Assembly: GCA_944548615.1 (NCBI GenBank)
Contig: OX155952.1
Coordinates: 28,173,458 to 28,237,457, forward strand
Reading direction: 5' to 3'
Length of the DNA: 64,000 nt
Source of the DNA: Micropterix aruncella
Taxonomy: Eukaryota > Arthropoda > Insecta > Lepidoptera > Micropterigidae
Under the pieces are notes generated by a model, which worked only from the letters and a program-made list of their open reading frames with translations, was not told where the DNA came from and made no database searches. Below are positions 23,613-35,180 of this stretch, piece by piece; position 1 is the stretch's first letter; every line of letters starts with the position of its first letter. The translations under genes and the position numbers were made by a program.

Positions 23613-24366
23613 ACGGAAGTCAAGTCAGAGATCTTTCGGGGTCACGGAGCAGTAAACAGCGAGAAACTAATGTTTATTTATTTTTTGGTTTTTGTACAGT
23701 ACTACTTATAAAATCTTCTTTTTAGTTTTTTAATCTGTTATTTTGTTTATTTCGCACGCTGTCACGAAAAACATACATCTCATTAGTTTGCTCTAATACT
23801 TGATTAATTAGCTTAACAATAGAGAAGCTTTCCTTGGGCGGCTTTTGCTACTTTTTGGGGAATATGGTCGTGCCTCCTAGCGATCTCCACAAACATAAAT
23901 ATATCTTCTTTGATTGGGAAGATTGTCTATTTTGCCTTATTTCCAGATATGGAACAATCATAGACATGATTTTCGCTGAGCCAAACTCTCTAGGCTAACA
24001 ATGCCCATGATTAACCTCTGGTAAATCTGTTACATATGGCTCACAAGTTCTTTAGACCTGTTTTGAACTGCATCATGTACGATCTCCCAAGTGGGCTGCT
24101 AATATTACAATTTATTTTTTAGTTACTTATAACGGGTGTATAACACTAGGCAAATTGTTTATAGATTGGACTAATATGCATTGCCTTAACACAAAACCAA
24201 AGATTTTTTCATTAGATATATTCCGTTCCATTTTGTTGTCTAATTCAGGGTTTGAATATGCGCTAAAACAGTACAATAAGTATCCTGATTAATAAATAAA
24301 TCATCGACGGTTGACGATATAAACGCAGGTAAAATTGTAGGCGGAGACTGAAGAAAGGCTTGTAAA

Positions 24367-24513
24367 GGGCTCTCTAGGCGATCAATCATGCTTGTCAAAC
24401 TTAACGTAGCGGGCTGGGGGGGGGGGGGGGGGATCGTTAACCGCAGGAAATATGCATTTTTTTATATTTACCAGAAGTGCCTAATTTTGTAGTTTTATAC
24501 CAGGGAGTCACGT
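24367..24513. mobile_element. GGGCTCTC MITE, left arm only, with G-tract
   Basis: Begins GGGCTCTCTAGGCGATCAA and continues through the shared arm to CCAGGGAGTCACGTT, then stops. The right arm is missing. A run of 17 G (24416-24432) expands the arm's GGGAGGGG part. Its left flank is also shared with the copy at 35181, so both belong to the segmental duplication. Confidence 0.75.
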
Positions 24514-25440
24514 TTTTTTGCAATTCTGTTTTTTTTTTCAATTACGCCAACACGCTTCGACAAGATGCAAACAAATGACTCTTGTCGTGAACCGACAATG
24601 GGTTCACTCGCGACACTGAAATTTTCCAGATAGACTCACAGCGTCAATAGAATATCTCCAACGATACGATTAATAAAAATGTAACGGTTAGCAAAATGCA
24701 TAACTAACAAATACTTTTAATATACACGTGTAACATTTTTCTCATGACTTTGGTCTGACATCATTAAATAACATAATTAGCCAGAAATTTTAGTGCGTCT
24801 TTCACCGTAAGCAATTTTATCAAACGTTTGTTTTAAACCCACGGTTGTACATTCTGACGTCATTCTTAACATTTCAACGTCAAAATGTTGGCTTTATAAA
24901 CCGCAATTTTTCATGTATTAAATCACTCTCAATCACACCACTTCACTCAATGGTAAGCGTCTCTGTATACATTAAATAGATAATAAATTGTTTAAATACT
25001 AATGTTTAAATACTAATTGTTAAATACTAATGTTTAAATACTAATGCTAATACTAATGTTTAAATAAAAATTGTTTAAATACTAATGTGTTTCTATACTC
25101 TTTTGTCCACTGAGGGAAATTCGACGTCAGATTGGAACCCTGGTTTCCGAACAGCATCAGAAAGAGCGACCAGGCGCCATTTCAATAAAACGTCATTCTG
25201 TTCACACATTTATTTATTACTAAACATTGATATTCACATAAGCTGAAGGCAGATCAATTGTATACGCTTTCAGGGAGAGATGCTTTCAAGAAGCTTTTTA
25301 AACTTAATTTCAAACCTGCGTTCAAATAACGCAGAATCACCATAAGTCCAAAATTTACAAGAATTGTGTTTCAGTCTGACTTATCATTGAATAAAAATAA
25401 AGAAATGTTAAAGTAATAAAGCATGTTTATTAGTGTTATT
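24514..25440. other. Intergenic between duplication copies, no gene seen
   Basis: AT-rich, with an imperfect tandem array of the 15-mer TAAATACTAATGTTT around 24990-25090. No coding region supported. Confidence 0.45.
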
Positions 25441-26040
25441 TTATCTATACTAATATTATAAAGAGGTAAAGATTGTGATGTTGTAGGAAGTAATCTCTGG
25501 ATCTACCGAACCGATTTTGAAAATTCTTTAACCTATAGAAATCCACGTTATTTGTGAGTGTCATAGGCTATATATTAATCCGAAAAATTAAAAGACTTTT
25601 TCGTGGTAGTCGGATTTCCAAAGTAAGTCGGAAAAAACGGTCGAACGAAAATGTTTCTAACTAACGCTGCCTTAACGATGAGAGATATATGGTTAAGTTC
25701 TAGAGAAAAGTTGTAGAGCTTGATAATACCTACAAAAAGTCAGCGACAGCATATGTCTAACTTTAATATTTAATTCACAAAAAGTTGTTTTTCAAATTAA
25801 AAAAAATATTTAAATGTTAGGTCATGTTTATTGGTCATATTATCAACAATTATGAATTATTTTCAAAATAACTAAATTTATCGTCTCAAGTGTTTAAAAT
25901 AAAAGACTTTTCCCTTTTACTGCATAAATAGTTAAATATATAATACGACATAGGTATGGAACCGCGACCGTGTCGTCTATCTATACTAATATTATAAAGA
26001 GGTAAAGTTTGTGACGTTGTAGGAAGTAATCTCTGGAACC
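25441..26040. mobile_element. Helitron-like (Lep1-type) repeat ends, two copies
   Basis: ATCTATACTAATATTATAAA followed by GAGGTAAAG occurs at about 25443 and again at about 25979. The first copy continues with the ACCGAACCGATTTTGAAAATT and ATAGGCTATATATTAATCC sequence common in lepidopteran interspersed repeats. From memory, this resembles the 5' end of Lep1-type non-autonomous Helitrons; the 3' hairpin and CTAG end were not identified. Confidence 0.5.
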
Positions 26041-26189
26041 AAAATTTCACAGCCGCGCGTTGCTCTCGACAATCTGACATCACGTTTTCGCCGAAACGGA
26101 TAAAGTTAGTTTGCGAAAAAAAACTCACCGGCGAACCGATGCACTCACAGTGACACAACTTCGTACACTGACTCAGGTGGGGATGGGAC

Positions 26190-26275
26190 AAGCGGGCGCG
26201 GCCAACTGGGCGCGGCAGGGCGCTGGTAACTGGGCGCCGCCGACTGGGCGCTAGGCGAGCCAAGTGGGCGCGGAA
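26190..26275. repeat. GC-rich minisatellite-like patch
   Basis: Several irregular copies of ACTGGGCGC and related GGGCGCGG words in about 85 bp, in strong contrast to the AT-rich surroundings. The neighbouring minus-strand frame is likely spurious. Confidence 0.6.
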
Positions 26276-26641
26276 TAGGTGGGAGCCAAAATTTATATTA
26301 TGCAATATATTTATATATTTATTGTGACTGACTAGAAATATTTTTAAAGCTATGCATTATATAAAAATTAACTAATGGTGACACATTAACTTCGTAGCTA
26401 TACTGTGATACAGTATTTCTTTTGGGTCCCGCCTCGTATATATATTATTTTCTAAAGAATTTTTACACATTAAACCAACTTAAAAGAAAGGCCAATAATT
26501 ATTCAGTAAATTTTGTTTATTCGGTCACATTTTAACATAATCGATTGCATAGATGGCTACTCTTAATTTAATTACTATTTGTTTTCTTTATTAATAATAT
26601 CTGTGCATTTACGATTTAAAAAAAATCATCCAATGTTGCCT

Positions 26642-28608
26642 TCACTTTCCATACAATTGTCTCAGAAGCGTAAAATACGACCATGCAGATCCCACAATCT
26701 AATAGAAAAAATAATCATTTAAGAGGAAAAAAAAACTTTTACGAGATATATATCTCAAAAACAGTATTTACGTGTAAAAACGTGTTTGTAGACAAGGTAA
26801 CAAATTTCATTGCAGTCAGCGTCACAGGTTTTTGAGTCCTCATTTGAAGTAGAATCAAATTTATTTTGAATTTTTTATCAGTATTATACCAGCCACAATA
26901 ATACGCCGCTGACTTGAGTCGTGAATTCTGAAAATAACAAAATTATTTACCTTTTCATTGTAAACATATGAAAACTACTGTAAAAGTTCAAAGGAAAAAA
27001 CAAAACGTTTATGAAATGTTCTTGTCCATGTGGAATGAAACAAATTAATTGGGCAATCGGACTATAAGAATGAATGAATAAATGACACAACAAAAATGCC
27101 ATTGGAGAAATGCTTTCTCCTAGCAAAAATGATTACCTGCTTAGCAAACAAATAAGACAGTAATTATTTTATTTTACTTCTCATTTAGCGTAATTTCGTT
27201 TCGGCTTGGGGAGACCGAGCAATTTATTATAGATTACGCAAAATCAAACATATTATTATATTCATTCACCTGTCTTATAAGCTTGTCGCTGTACCAACAC
27301 AAGAGGAATATTTGGAAAATGGTTGAGGCGATGTACAAAATATAAATAGACCTTTTATCCGATGGCGCCACCTGTATAAAACAATATTTCCAAAGTACAG
27401 CCCTAATTCCCCAAAATATAAATAAATATCATATACTAATACTTACCATTATATTAAACAAAGATTCACAGATAATCATGGAACTAAACGAAATGTTGAC
27501 CAATAATGCAAAACTGAATATGTCCTCTAATAATTTACAGAGTCTGTAATTAAAATAAAACCGGTTAAATCCAAGCCATGATATGACTTTCACATCGCTG
27601 TACCACTTCAGGTCACGAATTACAAACCCGAGCAGCCACGTGACTACGGTTTGTGAGTTGACAGTCGAATTTAACACCGAAATTTATACAATTTTGCCAA
27701 AATCCTAATAATGAATTTTAGTATTCAAATAATTTCTGAATTTACCTTAACAATCGATAGTGATAAAAAATACACTCTTTTAGGTAATCGTTGGCGAGTT
27801 CCATTACTGCATTATTATCGATATCGCTCTGCTTGGGTTGTATCGCTTTCAATGAATAGCTGATTGTTTCAAAATGATAGCACAACAACGATATCATCAT
27901 ACAAAGCAATACGTCTGATATCGCCAAGAGAACTGCGGCCGTAAAGCCTGCAATGATTACATTATTCCATTATATCAGCGAACACAACATATTTCTAAAT
28001 TTATCTTTACCTGACCACAACTGTGATACAAAAACAATCACAAAAAGTGACGTTGACTTTTCGTAATCAAACGGATACCAAATAATAAACGCCATTTTCA
28101 AATGAGCCTCTCCAAACTGTATATAGTCCAACATAGCACTTATTATAGGAGTCATACCAAATGCAAATACAGTCCCAACTGTCATTATCAAATATAACAA
28201 ACATAGCTTAGAAGTTGGCGATATGATTTCATCGAACCTCTTTATTGCATTTTCATCATCGATCCGTGGCCATAATGATTTTAATTCATTTACCACTTCA
28301 CAAAACAACTTCCGACGAACTATAAACGTATACAATTTTGCGATAGAAATGATTGTAACAAAAATGTTTGGCGTCACTTCTAATATATCTAAAATCGAAT
28401 CGGATATAAAAACAAAAATTATTATGCCAGTAAATTGTAATACTAAGTTCAATGTACTTATTATTAAAAGTGTACACTGAAAAACATCAAATTTAGTCAG
28501 TAGGTTTCCAGGTTGGTAGAACTTATATAGCCCCTGCGTGGCCATCACGATATCGATATGGAGGAACACTTCTTCAAATGTTTGATATTTTAACATGTTC
28601 TCACCCAT
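26642..28608 (-). CDS. Odorant receptor D (7tm_6), 6 coding exons, 403 aa
   Basis: Insect odorant receptor. Minus-strand exons are 28608-28011, 27947-27746, 27543-27447, 27371-27270, 26927-26772 and 26698-26642, joining to 1212 nt with no stop; intron phases 1,2,0,0,0. Marks are LWPRIDDENAIKRF, IWYPFDYEKS, LCKLLEDIFSFA, LLCWYSDKLIRQ and WSYFTLLRQLYGK. It is the segmental duplicate of gene C, most residues identical, without the YKFY insertion. Substitutions against gene C fall in the TM1-TM2 region, the exon 2 loop and exon 5 (LKSAAYYC versus LTSAAYHC), so ligand range could differ. The upstream region has an extra local tandem expansion (about 28800-29090) absent from gene C. Confidence 0.94.
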
Positions 28609-28799
28609 GTTATCTCAGTATCTTAAGCCGAATAAAGCAGAACTCATATTGTTTTTTTCTATCATATTTTATGCAGTTCTGGCGTGTTGGCTTCAACATT
28701 CTTTAATATTCCATTCCAGTGTGAAAGTGGTCCATATTTGATTAGTTTAATATTTAAATAGGTGTTAAGATTTCCTAGGGTATAATTATCTCAGGGTAA

Positions 28800-29090
28800 A
28801 CAATTCTTTTGATTTGACGAAATTCGCAATATAAATATATTGTATTTTCTATTTTATTCTATTTCTATGTAATAATTTAAAAACAATAAAACTTTTTATA
28901 ACGCATAATTACAAAATTCTTTTGATTTGACGAAATTCGCAATATGTATTTTATTTTCTATGTAATAATTTAATAACAATAAAAGTTTTTATAACGCATT
29001 TATAACGCATAATTACAAAATTATGCGTTATAAATGCACCAATTTAAAACGCATATTAATACACCAATTTATAACGCATAATTACAAAAA
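28800..29090. repeat. Local tandem expansion in OR D 5' flank
   Basis: A unit containing CTTTTGATTTGACGAAATTC, then GCAATAT, then a GTAATAATTTAA stretch and TTTTTATAACGCATAATTAC is repeated about twice, and its ATAACGCAT tail several more times. The equivalent OR C flank (about 19250-19370) has one unit. Confidence 0.75.
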
Positions 29091-29335
29091 AAAAACAAGT
29101 TTTCATATTACATATATAGGGGTCTTCTGTATCTCAGGAGTGTGAAGCGACCATGCAAATGCAATGCAGATGCAAACGAAAATAATAAGGGAAATTAAAA
29201 TTCTGGTTAAAAGATATTTCAAAATATCTTAATTTTAAAACCGACATGCAAAAATGTGTTTATGGATAAGATAACAAATTTCATCGCGGTCAGCGCCACA
29301 CCTTTTGAGTCCTCGACTGAAGTTGAATTATATTC

Positions 29336-29520
29336 GTTTAGAGCAGTGATTTCCAAAGGGGTCGAGGTGGACCCCTAGAGGTCCACGGGAGACTCGACGG
29401 GGGTCTACAATGGCGTGAAAAATATGGTAGAAATGTAGCAGCAGGGGGGGTCCCCCAAAATAATAAAAATTTTGAAAGTGGTCTACGAGAAAAATAAGTC
29501 TGGGAACCTCTGATTTAGAG
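29336..29520. mobile_element. 169-bp hAT-type MITE with 8-bp target duplication
   Basis: The element spans 29344-29512, starts CAGTGATTTCCAAA and ends GTCTGGGAACCTCTG, an imperfect inverted repeat of the hAT CAGNG type. It is bracketed by GTTTAGAG and ATTTAGAG (7 of 8 identical). The duplicate sequence in copy 1 lacks it, so it inserted after the segmental duplication, within dead OR exon 5. Confidence 0.82.
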
Positions 29521-29589
29521 TGTTCTTCAAAGTTATATCCATCTAGAATGATATGCCACTGAAATCAATTCTGAACTCTGGAAACATAT

Positions 29590-31800
29590 ATAAGGACATT
29601 AAAAAAGTTCTCGCTGTTTTTTTGATAAAATGAAAGCTTTGTTTAAAGTATGAGGTTAAAAAATATTTCACTGAAAGTATTGCCCGTCACTTGACACTAC
29701 TTTTTCCCATCTTTTGGTAGCATTCGAATTTCACGTCGGAAAAACTATGCGTCTTTTGAGGCTATCCAAGATTCGACCCATATTTTCGTATCTTCATAAG
29801 AATGGGAGCACCACTACTCAGCCAGGCCATGTGCCATCGAACGTAATAGCTGATAATTGAAAGGGGCTATGTCTGGTGAATACGGCGGATGGGGCAAGAC
29901 TTCCCGTTTAAGCGTTTTCAGGTAAGTGTTGACTAATTTTGCAACATGTTGCCGAGCGTTGTCATCTAACAAAATTACTTTATCGAGTCACTACTTGTAT
30001 AGCGACTGATTTCCCTTTGGAGCTCGACTCAGACGCATCAATTGAAGGTGATAGGGATCTTTCATGATTGTCTCATTGGGTTTGATGAGCTCATAATAAA
30101 TAACACCCTGCTAATCCCACCAAATGCAGAGAAGAAGCTTCGAACAATGGATATTAGGTTTTTCAGATGATGCATAGATGCATGGCCGGGCTTATCCCAC
30201 GAACTTTTACGCTTGAGATTATCGTACTGTATCCATACCACTTTTCATTGTCAGTCGCGATACGGTGCAAAAAACCTTCCTTTTTAAGCTATTGCATAGC
30301 TTTTATCGCGGGCCTAGCTAGGCCAGCGCGGCGACCGAATGAAGAAATTTCTTAACGAAAATTAATGATTTTAAACGGATAATTACGTCTAAACGAGTAC
30401 TGCTTACGATTCGAAAGAAATATATGTTAAACAAGAACATTTTCCTAATATTCCTAGCTTTGAATATTTTAGATTTTGTTTATATTACATAGTGTAATTA
30501 ATTTGTGAAATTAGGTCTAACCGAACACAAAAACGACTACTACGCAAATACTATCTGGCGTATTATTATGAAACCTGCACCATTTTAAAGATAATTTAAT
30601 TATCTATCTTTTTATCTACGATTTTTTTCGAATAATCCGCTTTTTTTGCTTTTTACTTTCCTGACGACCTATCGGAAAGGAAAGTATTGTGATCGCGCTA
30701 AAAAAAATTTTTGAGATGAAGATGGGAATATATATTTTGAGACTCCCTGAGACGATTGCGACTATTTCCAGACCGATCTCTGTCTGTATGTATGTCTGTA
30801 TGTCTGTATGTCTGTATGTCTGTATGTATGTATTCTTCCACGATAGCGCCCAGACGCTTAATCGAATTGAGCTGAAATTTGGTATATAAGCTTCTGTTAA
30901 CCGTCGGAGGAACCCATTAGTTTTTGGAGTCCCTACGCCCTACGGTTGTGGTACCTCCCATACAAATTTGGGGTTCCCGGCGAAAAAATTGATTCCAAAG
31001 TGTTTCCAATGTGAAGAGCATAGCTGATTTAGTGGTATGTATGACCTACGGTTGAGGTACCCGTCATATATACTTGAGGTACCTGCCACACAAATTTGGG
31101 GTACTAGAGTAAAACATGTCGCTGTTTTTTCGCACCTCCCCGGATACTAGTCAGGAAAGTCTTGGGGTGACACAACAGATTTTTTATTATTCCGATAGAG
31201 CGCAGTTATCTGATATCAGAAAAATAAAATAAATAAATAATTATAATTGCATAAGTTGTTAAAATGCTATGCAATAGCTTTACCGCGGCAGTCCCCGAGT
31301 GCCACACGTATTTATTTTTTTCTGCCGTTGAAATAGCAGTTCAAACGTTAGGAAACGCCGGTCGACGTCTCATGGATCAACTCATACAGCACCCAATGTC
31401 CTTGCTTTTGTATCATTCCTAATGCCTTCAAACGTTCCGCAACTGTTAAATTGCCTAATTGTAATGATTTTCCAAGCTCAGACAGCGTCTGGCATGGGTC
31501 TTTATTCAGTAATTTCTCCAATTCTTTGTCTTCAAACTTTTTTGGTTATTTATATTTAAACGTTCTTTATATTTAAGGCCAAAATCATTATTTTAAAGCG
31601 TCGAAACCAGTCTCTGCATGTTGTTTACGACAGAGCATAGGTACTCATTGAAAATCTCAACAAGAATTCTCATTGTTTGGCACAAACAAAGAGTGTTTGG
31701 CACAAATACTCTTTGTTTGGCGCAAACCCCGAAATTTTCAGAATTACGAATAAAAATACCTGTTTACACTACGGCGAACTAACTGATTAATATTACTGAC
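29590..31800 (-). mobile_element. mariner remnant, duplicate with nested insertions
   Basis: Same cecropia-like mariner as 19690-21500. The C-terminal half is at about 29690-30310 and the N-terminal half at about 31330-31760, with more stops and a deletion near 31560. The nested insertion between the halves has itself been hit by the element at 30655-31160. Confidence 0.8.
30655..31160. mobile_element. Roughly 500-bp non-autonomous element with short TIRs
   Basis: Starts ACTTTCCTGAC at 30655 and ends GTCAGGAAAGT at 31160, a perfect 11-bp inverted repeat. Inside is a (CTGTATGT)n microsatellite (30783-30832). The sequence is absent from the matching site in copy 1. The trailing CTTGGGGTGA.ACAA motif recurs near 38350, beside a TGCCGGGAAAT end, suggesting a second related copy there. 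Confidence 0.65.
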
Positions 31801-31803
31801 AGT

Positions 31804-31863
31804 ACTCAAGATTATATATATATCCTTCTAGCCGTATTCGGCCATAGCAATTGCATTCTAGAT

Positions 31864-31897
<34 letters not shown>

Positions 31898-32529
31898 TGT
31901 TGGGGGTTTTGCTGGTGAGCCCTCAGGTGACTGATGTAGCCGATCTTGGCTTTGAATGTGCGTGCACATTTGGCGCAAGTCAAGACACCATTGACGTAAT
32001 TATACTTTATGGCCGCCGGTGGTCGGGCCTTTAGTTCGTCGCGCTTGGCATCTAAGTCGAGCAGCCTCTTCTTTTCAAAATCATCTATATTGCCCTGCAC
32101 TAGCAGTCTCCATCCTGGGCGATCTTTCGCTTTACTCTCCCACTGAGAGGGTTCAATGTTGCACCTTTTCATATGCCTCTTCTGAGTATCCTTGTATCTG
32201 AGTAGCTGGCCGCCTTGTTTCCGCTTGCCGTTCTTTAGTTCAGCGTAAAAGATACGCTTTGCCACTCTCTCATCAGGCATACGTGAGACATGTCCGCACC
32301 ATCTCAGCTGTCGTCGCATCATGTATGCTTCTATTCCGCTGACTTTAGCGCGTCGAAGAACTTCCGTGTTCCTCACACGGTCCGACCACTTGATGTTCAT
32401 TAAGTCGCGTAGGCATCGAAGGTGGAATTTGTCAAGTGCGCGAATGTGCTTTCGGTATGGGCACCATGTCTCTGACGAGTAGAGGAGGTTTGGGAGGACG
32501 ATCGCCATGTAGACAGACACTCAAGATTA
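31804..32529 (-). mobile_element. 5'-truncated LINE tail with 11-bp target duplication
   Basis: The 11-mer ACTCAAGATTA flanks the insert at 31804-31814 and 32519-32529. The minus strand has one open frame of about 208 codons: [35 protein letters not shown] and a C-terminal [21 protein letters not shown] zinc-finger-like end, followed by a 30-nt poly(A) (T run 31866-31895 on the plus strand) and a short tail. This is the C-terminus of a non-LTR element. It is absent from copy 1, so it is younger than the duplication, which fits its open frame. Confidence 0.88.
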
Positions 32530-32673
32530 CTGACAGTACTACCCTACAGATGCGTTAAAATCTGAAATTACATCCACATAGTCCGGGTAATGCCATCTGT
32601 TTGGAAACAGCGATAATTTATTAAAGGACCTAATATTTATTATAAATTTTAAACTATATTATTAGACATATTG

Positions 32674-32975
32674 GGCCCTATTGCGTTTCTTTGTGAACTA
32701 AAACTGAAATTTGTTCAAGCGAACGAGATAGAGCAATACGTTAGAGCGGAATATGAAACGAACGACCGTCGATAAAAACTACCTGTCGAAGTTATACTCG
32801 TCTGAATAAATTTGAACACATTTCGTGCAGTCTTAGATGCAGATGCTTAATCTTTTGTGAGTAGTTTTAATGCGAAAAAGTGACAACCGTTCATTTCACA
32901 TTCCGCTCTAGCGTATTGCCCTGCCTCGTTCACGCGAACTAATTTCCGATTTTAGTTCACGGAGAAATGCCCATT
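32674..32975. mobile_element. Long-TIR MITE, fuller copy
   Basis: The left arm starts GGGCCCTATTGCGTT and contains GAGCAATACGTTAGAGCGGA; the right arm is the inverse, with TCCGCTCTAGCGTATTG. The inverted repeats are about 100 bp. Counterpart of the element at 21600-21855, whose left arm is deleted. The right end here is cut off by the following OR exon block. Confidence 0.68.
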
Positions 32976-33165
32976 ATAAATTTTAAACTATATTTAAAAT
33001 AATATTTTCACCTGTCTTATAAGTTTGTCACTGTACCAACAACATAACATGAATACTTGAAAAGTGACATACTAAGTAAACATTTTAAATAGGCAGTTTA
33101 TCCGGAGGCACAATATATCTCCAATAAAACATATAAAGTAGTGAGCCCAAAATTACGACACTAGT

Positions 33166-33840
33166 ATGCTAAATATACTTCAACCATTATTGAATGTGCG
33201 GATATCAACCTCGATAAGAACTACGCCAACCACCGTATTTACGAGTACCTATATCCACTCGGATAGCAAGGCAGCTTTTATGGCACTGGCCTCGAATACC
33301 ATTAATTCAAAAGCTGGTGCAAAACTGCGTATCGCTACTGAATTCCCTGGGCGAAAAGAACAGTGTCGAGGGAATGAAAAAGCCGACGAACTTGATAAGG
33401 CGGGAGCAAAGGCAACGTTGTACGGCCCTGAACCTTGCTGTGGCGTACCAAAAAGCCTTGCAAACCTAATGCTCAAAAAATATGTTTAGAACAATCCGTC
33501 AACCACCTGAATAACACGACAGGTTTGAATCATTCCAAAGCGATAATTAAAGCTTACGAGCGTAAGACTGCCCGTGAGGCCTTACAGCTAAATAGTAACA
33601 ATCTACGCATACTGGCGAGGGCGCTCACGGGGTATTGTGGCCTGAACAAACACATGTGTACAACCTCAAGCTCCAAGACACGAAAATGTGCAGGTTCTGC
33701 CAAGGGGCAGAGGAAACTCACCAGCACCTCATGTGCGAGTGTGGTCCGCTAATGCGTATACATCCACTTGGGTGGTCATTACCTCCAAAATGAGGAGGTA
33801 AAACAATCTGGCGCCGATAGCCTGTTGCGGTTATTAAATG
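33166..33840 (+). mobile_element. LINE RNase H and C-terminal fragment
   Basis: The plus strand encodes YIHSDSKAAFMALASNTINS (RNase H start, with the D of the catalytic set), RGNEKADELDKAGAKATLYG (RNase H end) and then, across frameshifts, REALQLNSNNLRILARALTG and an HMY..KL.DTK.CRFC zinc-finger-like tail. This arrangement is typical of I/R1-type non-LTR elements with RNase H. It has internal deletion and frameshifts and sits in intron 3 of the OR pseudogene. Confidence 0.78.
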
Positions 33841-34082
33841 ACACGAGGCTTAGCGCAGAACTATAGTAGGTGGCGAACACAATAGATCAGCAATAGTCGC
33901 ATTGTTACAAAGCTCATAAAGACCTTAGAAAAGCCCCACACAATAAATAATAATTTAAAAAAAAAACTTATCTAGCAATAAATTAAACAAGATCTCACAG
34001 ATACATATAGCACTAATAGGTTGACGAACATTGCAAAACTAAAAATATCTTTCAATAATTGGCAGATCCGGTAAAAACCGCT

Positions 34083-34562
34083 CCGGAAGCAGAAAATTTT
34101 GGCTCGAAAGCACATCTCGCCGCTATCCTTCCAGCGTATTATAAAGATGACTTGGACTCCGAGCATACAAATAATATACCGGACACCTACTTACGGAGGA
34201 GTTGAAGCTGAAACGGAAGCAAAAATCGAAAGATCGCTCACAAACAATTTTCTCTTTACTGACGGGAAAATCTTCAACGTAGACGAATCATGTGATAAAA
34301 AAAAACGATAGAGACTATGCTTGGTCATCGCGACATGCGTAAGCACTCGTTCCGCAAGTTAAATGAGGTCACCATCCAGCCTCTGTGATGGTATGGTTAG
34401 GAGCTCCATTTTTGTGAAAAGGAGTCAAACCTTCGACGAAAGTGTTCCAATCCGACATTTTGCAAAACGATGTGAAGCTTCTTAACAAGTTATTGCTCGC
34501 AAACAAGCCGTGGGCTTTTCAACAAGACTCCGCTCCAGCCTACAAAGCAAAAATGACTCTCG
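34083..34562 (+). mobile_element. Second mariner-type transposase fragment, copy 2
   Basis: The plus strand has FLFTDGKIFNVDES (first catalytic Asp), a degenerate SSR-A-L block, HHPASVMVW-like residues and WAFQQDSAPAYKAKM (second catalytic Asp), in a spacing typical of mariner with a DD37D-like triad. Broken by frameshifts and cut by a deletion at its 3' end, where it joins directly to the RTE-like LINE tail. Confidence 0.72.
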
Positions 34563-34565
34563 TTC

Positions 34566-35115
34566 CCTCATTACTGAGGATCGTGGCCACTAGACAACAG
34601 TTTGCCTACTAGGCTCCTCCACTTCGATCTGTCTTCTACATGGCGGGTCGCAGATTGTATTGACCCTTTTGTAACTTCTTTGATGAGGTCATTCCATCTG
34701 GCCGGTGATCTGCCTCTGCTTCTTCTTTCTCCAGATTCTCTGGGTTTCTCCTGGCAACATGACCGAAGGACCCTTCGGGACCCTGCAGGGCCCTGCAGGA
34801 CAACTGCAGGACCCTTCTCATGCATACGGTGGAGGGCCTCACTTGGATGCCGAGTTCTTCCAGGATAGATTTGTTGGTGCGGCGTGCTGTCCATGGGATT
34901 CCTGGCATTTTACGCCAATACCACATCTCCAGTGCATCGATTTTGGTACATATCCGAGCCTTCAGGTTCCATGTCTCCGATGAATAGAGAAAAATCGATA
35001 AAACCAGAGCTCCAACCAGCCTGACGTTAGTCCGCTTACTTATACCCCCGATTCTTCCACAGCCTTTCTAACTTGCTCATGGCGGATGTTGCCATCTGGC
35101 TTCTGGTAAAATTGC
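34566..35115 (-). mobile_element. RTE-like LINE tail, duplicate
   Basis: Minus-strand frames repeat the 3' portion of the LINE at 22341-23612 (GIPWTARRTNKSILEELGI, MRRVLQL, RRSRGRSPARW), with a local CCTGCAGGACC-type expansion near 34760-34810. The reverse transcriptase core is missing; a deletion joins it to the sequence homologous to 24325. Confidence 0.82.
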
Positions 35116-35180
35116 AGAAGCCAGATTGCAATAAACGCAGGTAAAATTGTAGGCGGAGACTGAAAAGAAAGGCTTGTAAA

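Larger units (their letters stand above)
16799..24513. repeat. Segmental duplication, copy 1
   Basis: Aligns in order and orientation with 26443-35310. Shared landmarks are the OR 3' flank, all OR exons and introns, about 250 bp of OR 5' flank, dead OR exons 6 and 5, a mariner with the same nested insertion, a long-TIR MITE, a second mariner fragment, an RTE-like LINE tail, and a half MITE with the same flank. Copy 1 lacks the dead OR exons 3 and 4, the RNase H LINE and three young insertions found in copy 2. Confidence 0.88.
29101..34070 (-). pseudogene. Odorant receptor pseudogene, exons 3 to 6 scattered by transposons
   Basis: All pieces are minus strand in gene order. Exon 3 at about 34066-33972: ICQLLKDIFSFAMFVNL, then a frameshift. 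Exon 4 at about 33110-33010: PPDKLPI, then a stop and frameshift, ending with the CWYSDKLIRQ codons and a GT donor. Exon 5 at about 29573-29245 is interrupted by a hAT MITE. Exon 6 at about 29155-29101 is disrupted. Intron 3 holds an RNase H LINE fragment, and intron 4 is swollen to over 3 kb by mariner, MITE and LINE insertions. Exons 1 and 2 were not found. Confidence 0.8.

Noticed and set aside
17003..28608. OR C and OR D as two alleles wrongly placed in tandem
   Set aside because: Kept as a caution only: several copy-specific insertions and deletions and a non-duplicated 1.9-kb spacer favour a true duplication, but read depth would be needed to exclude it.
31793..31978. Lys-rich frame with a run of lysines
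   Set aside because: It reads through the LINE poly(A) tail.
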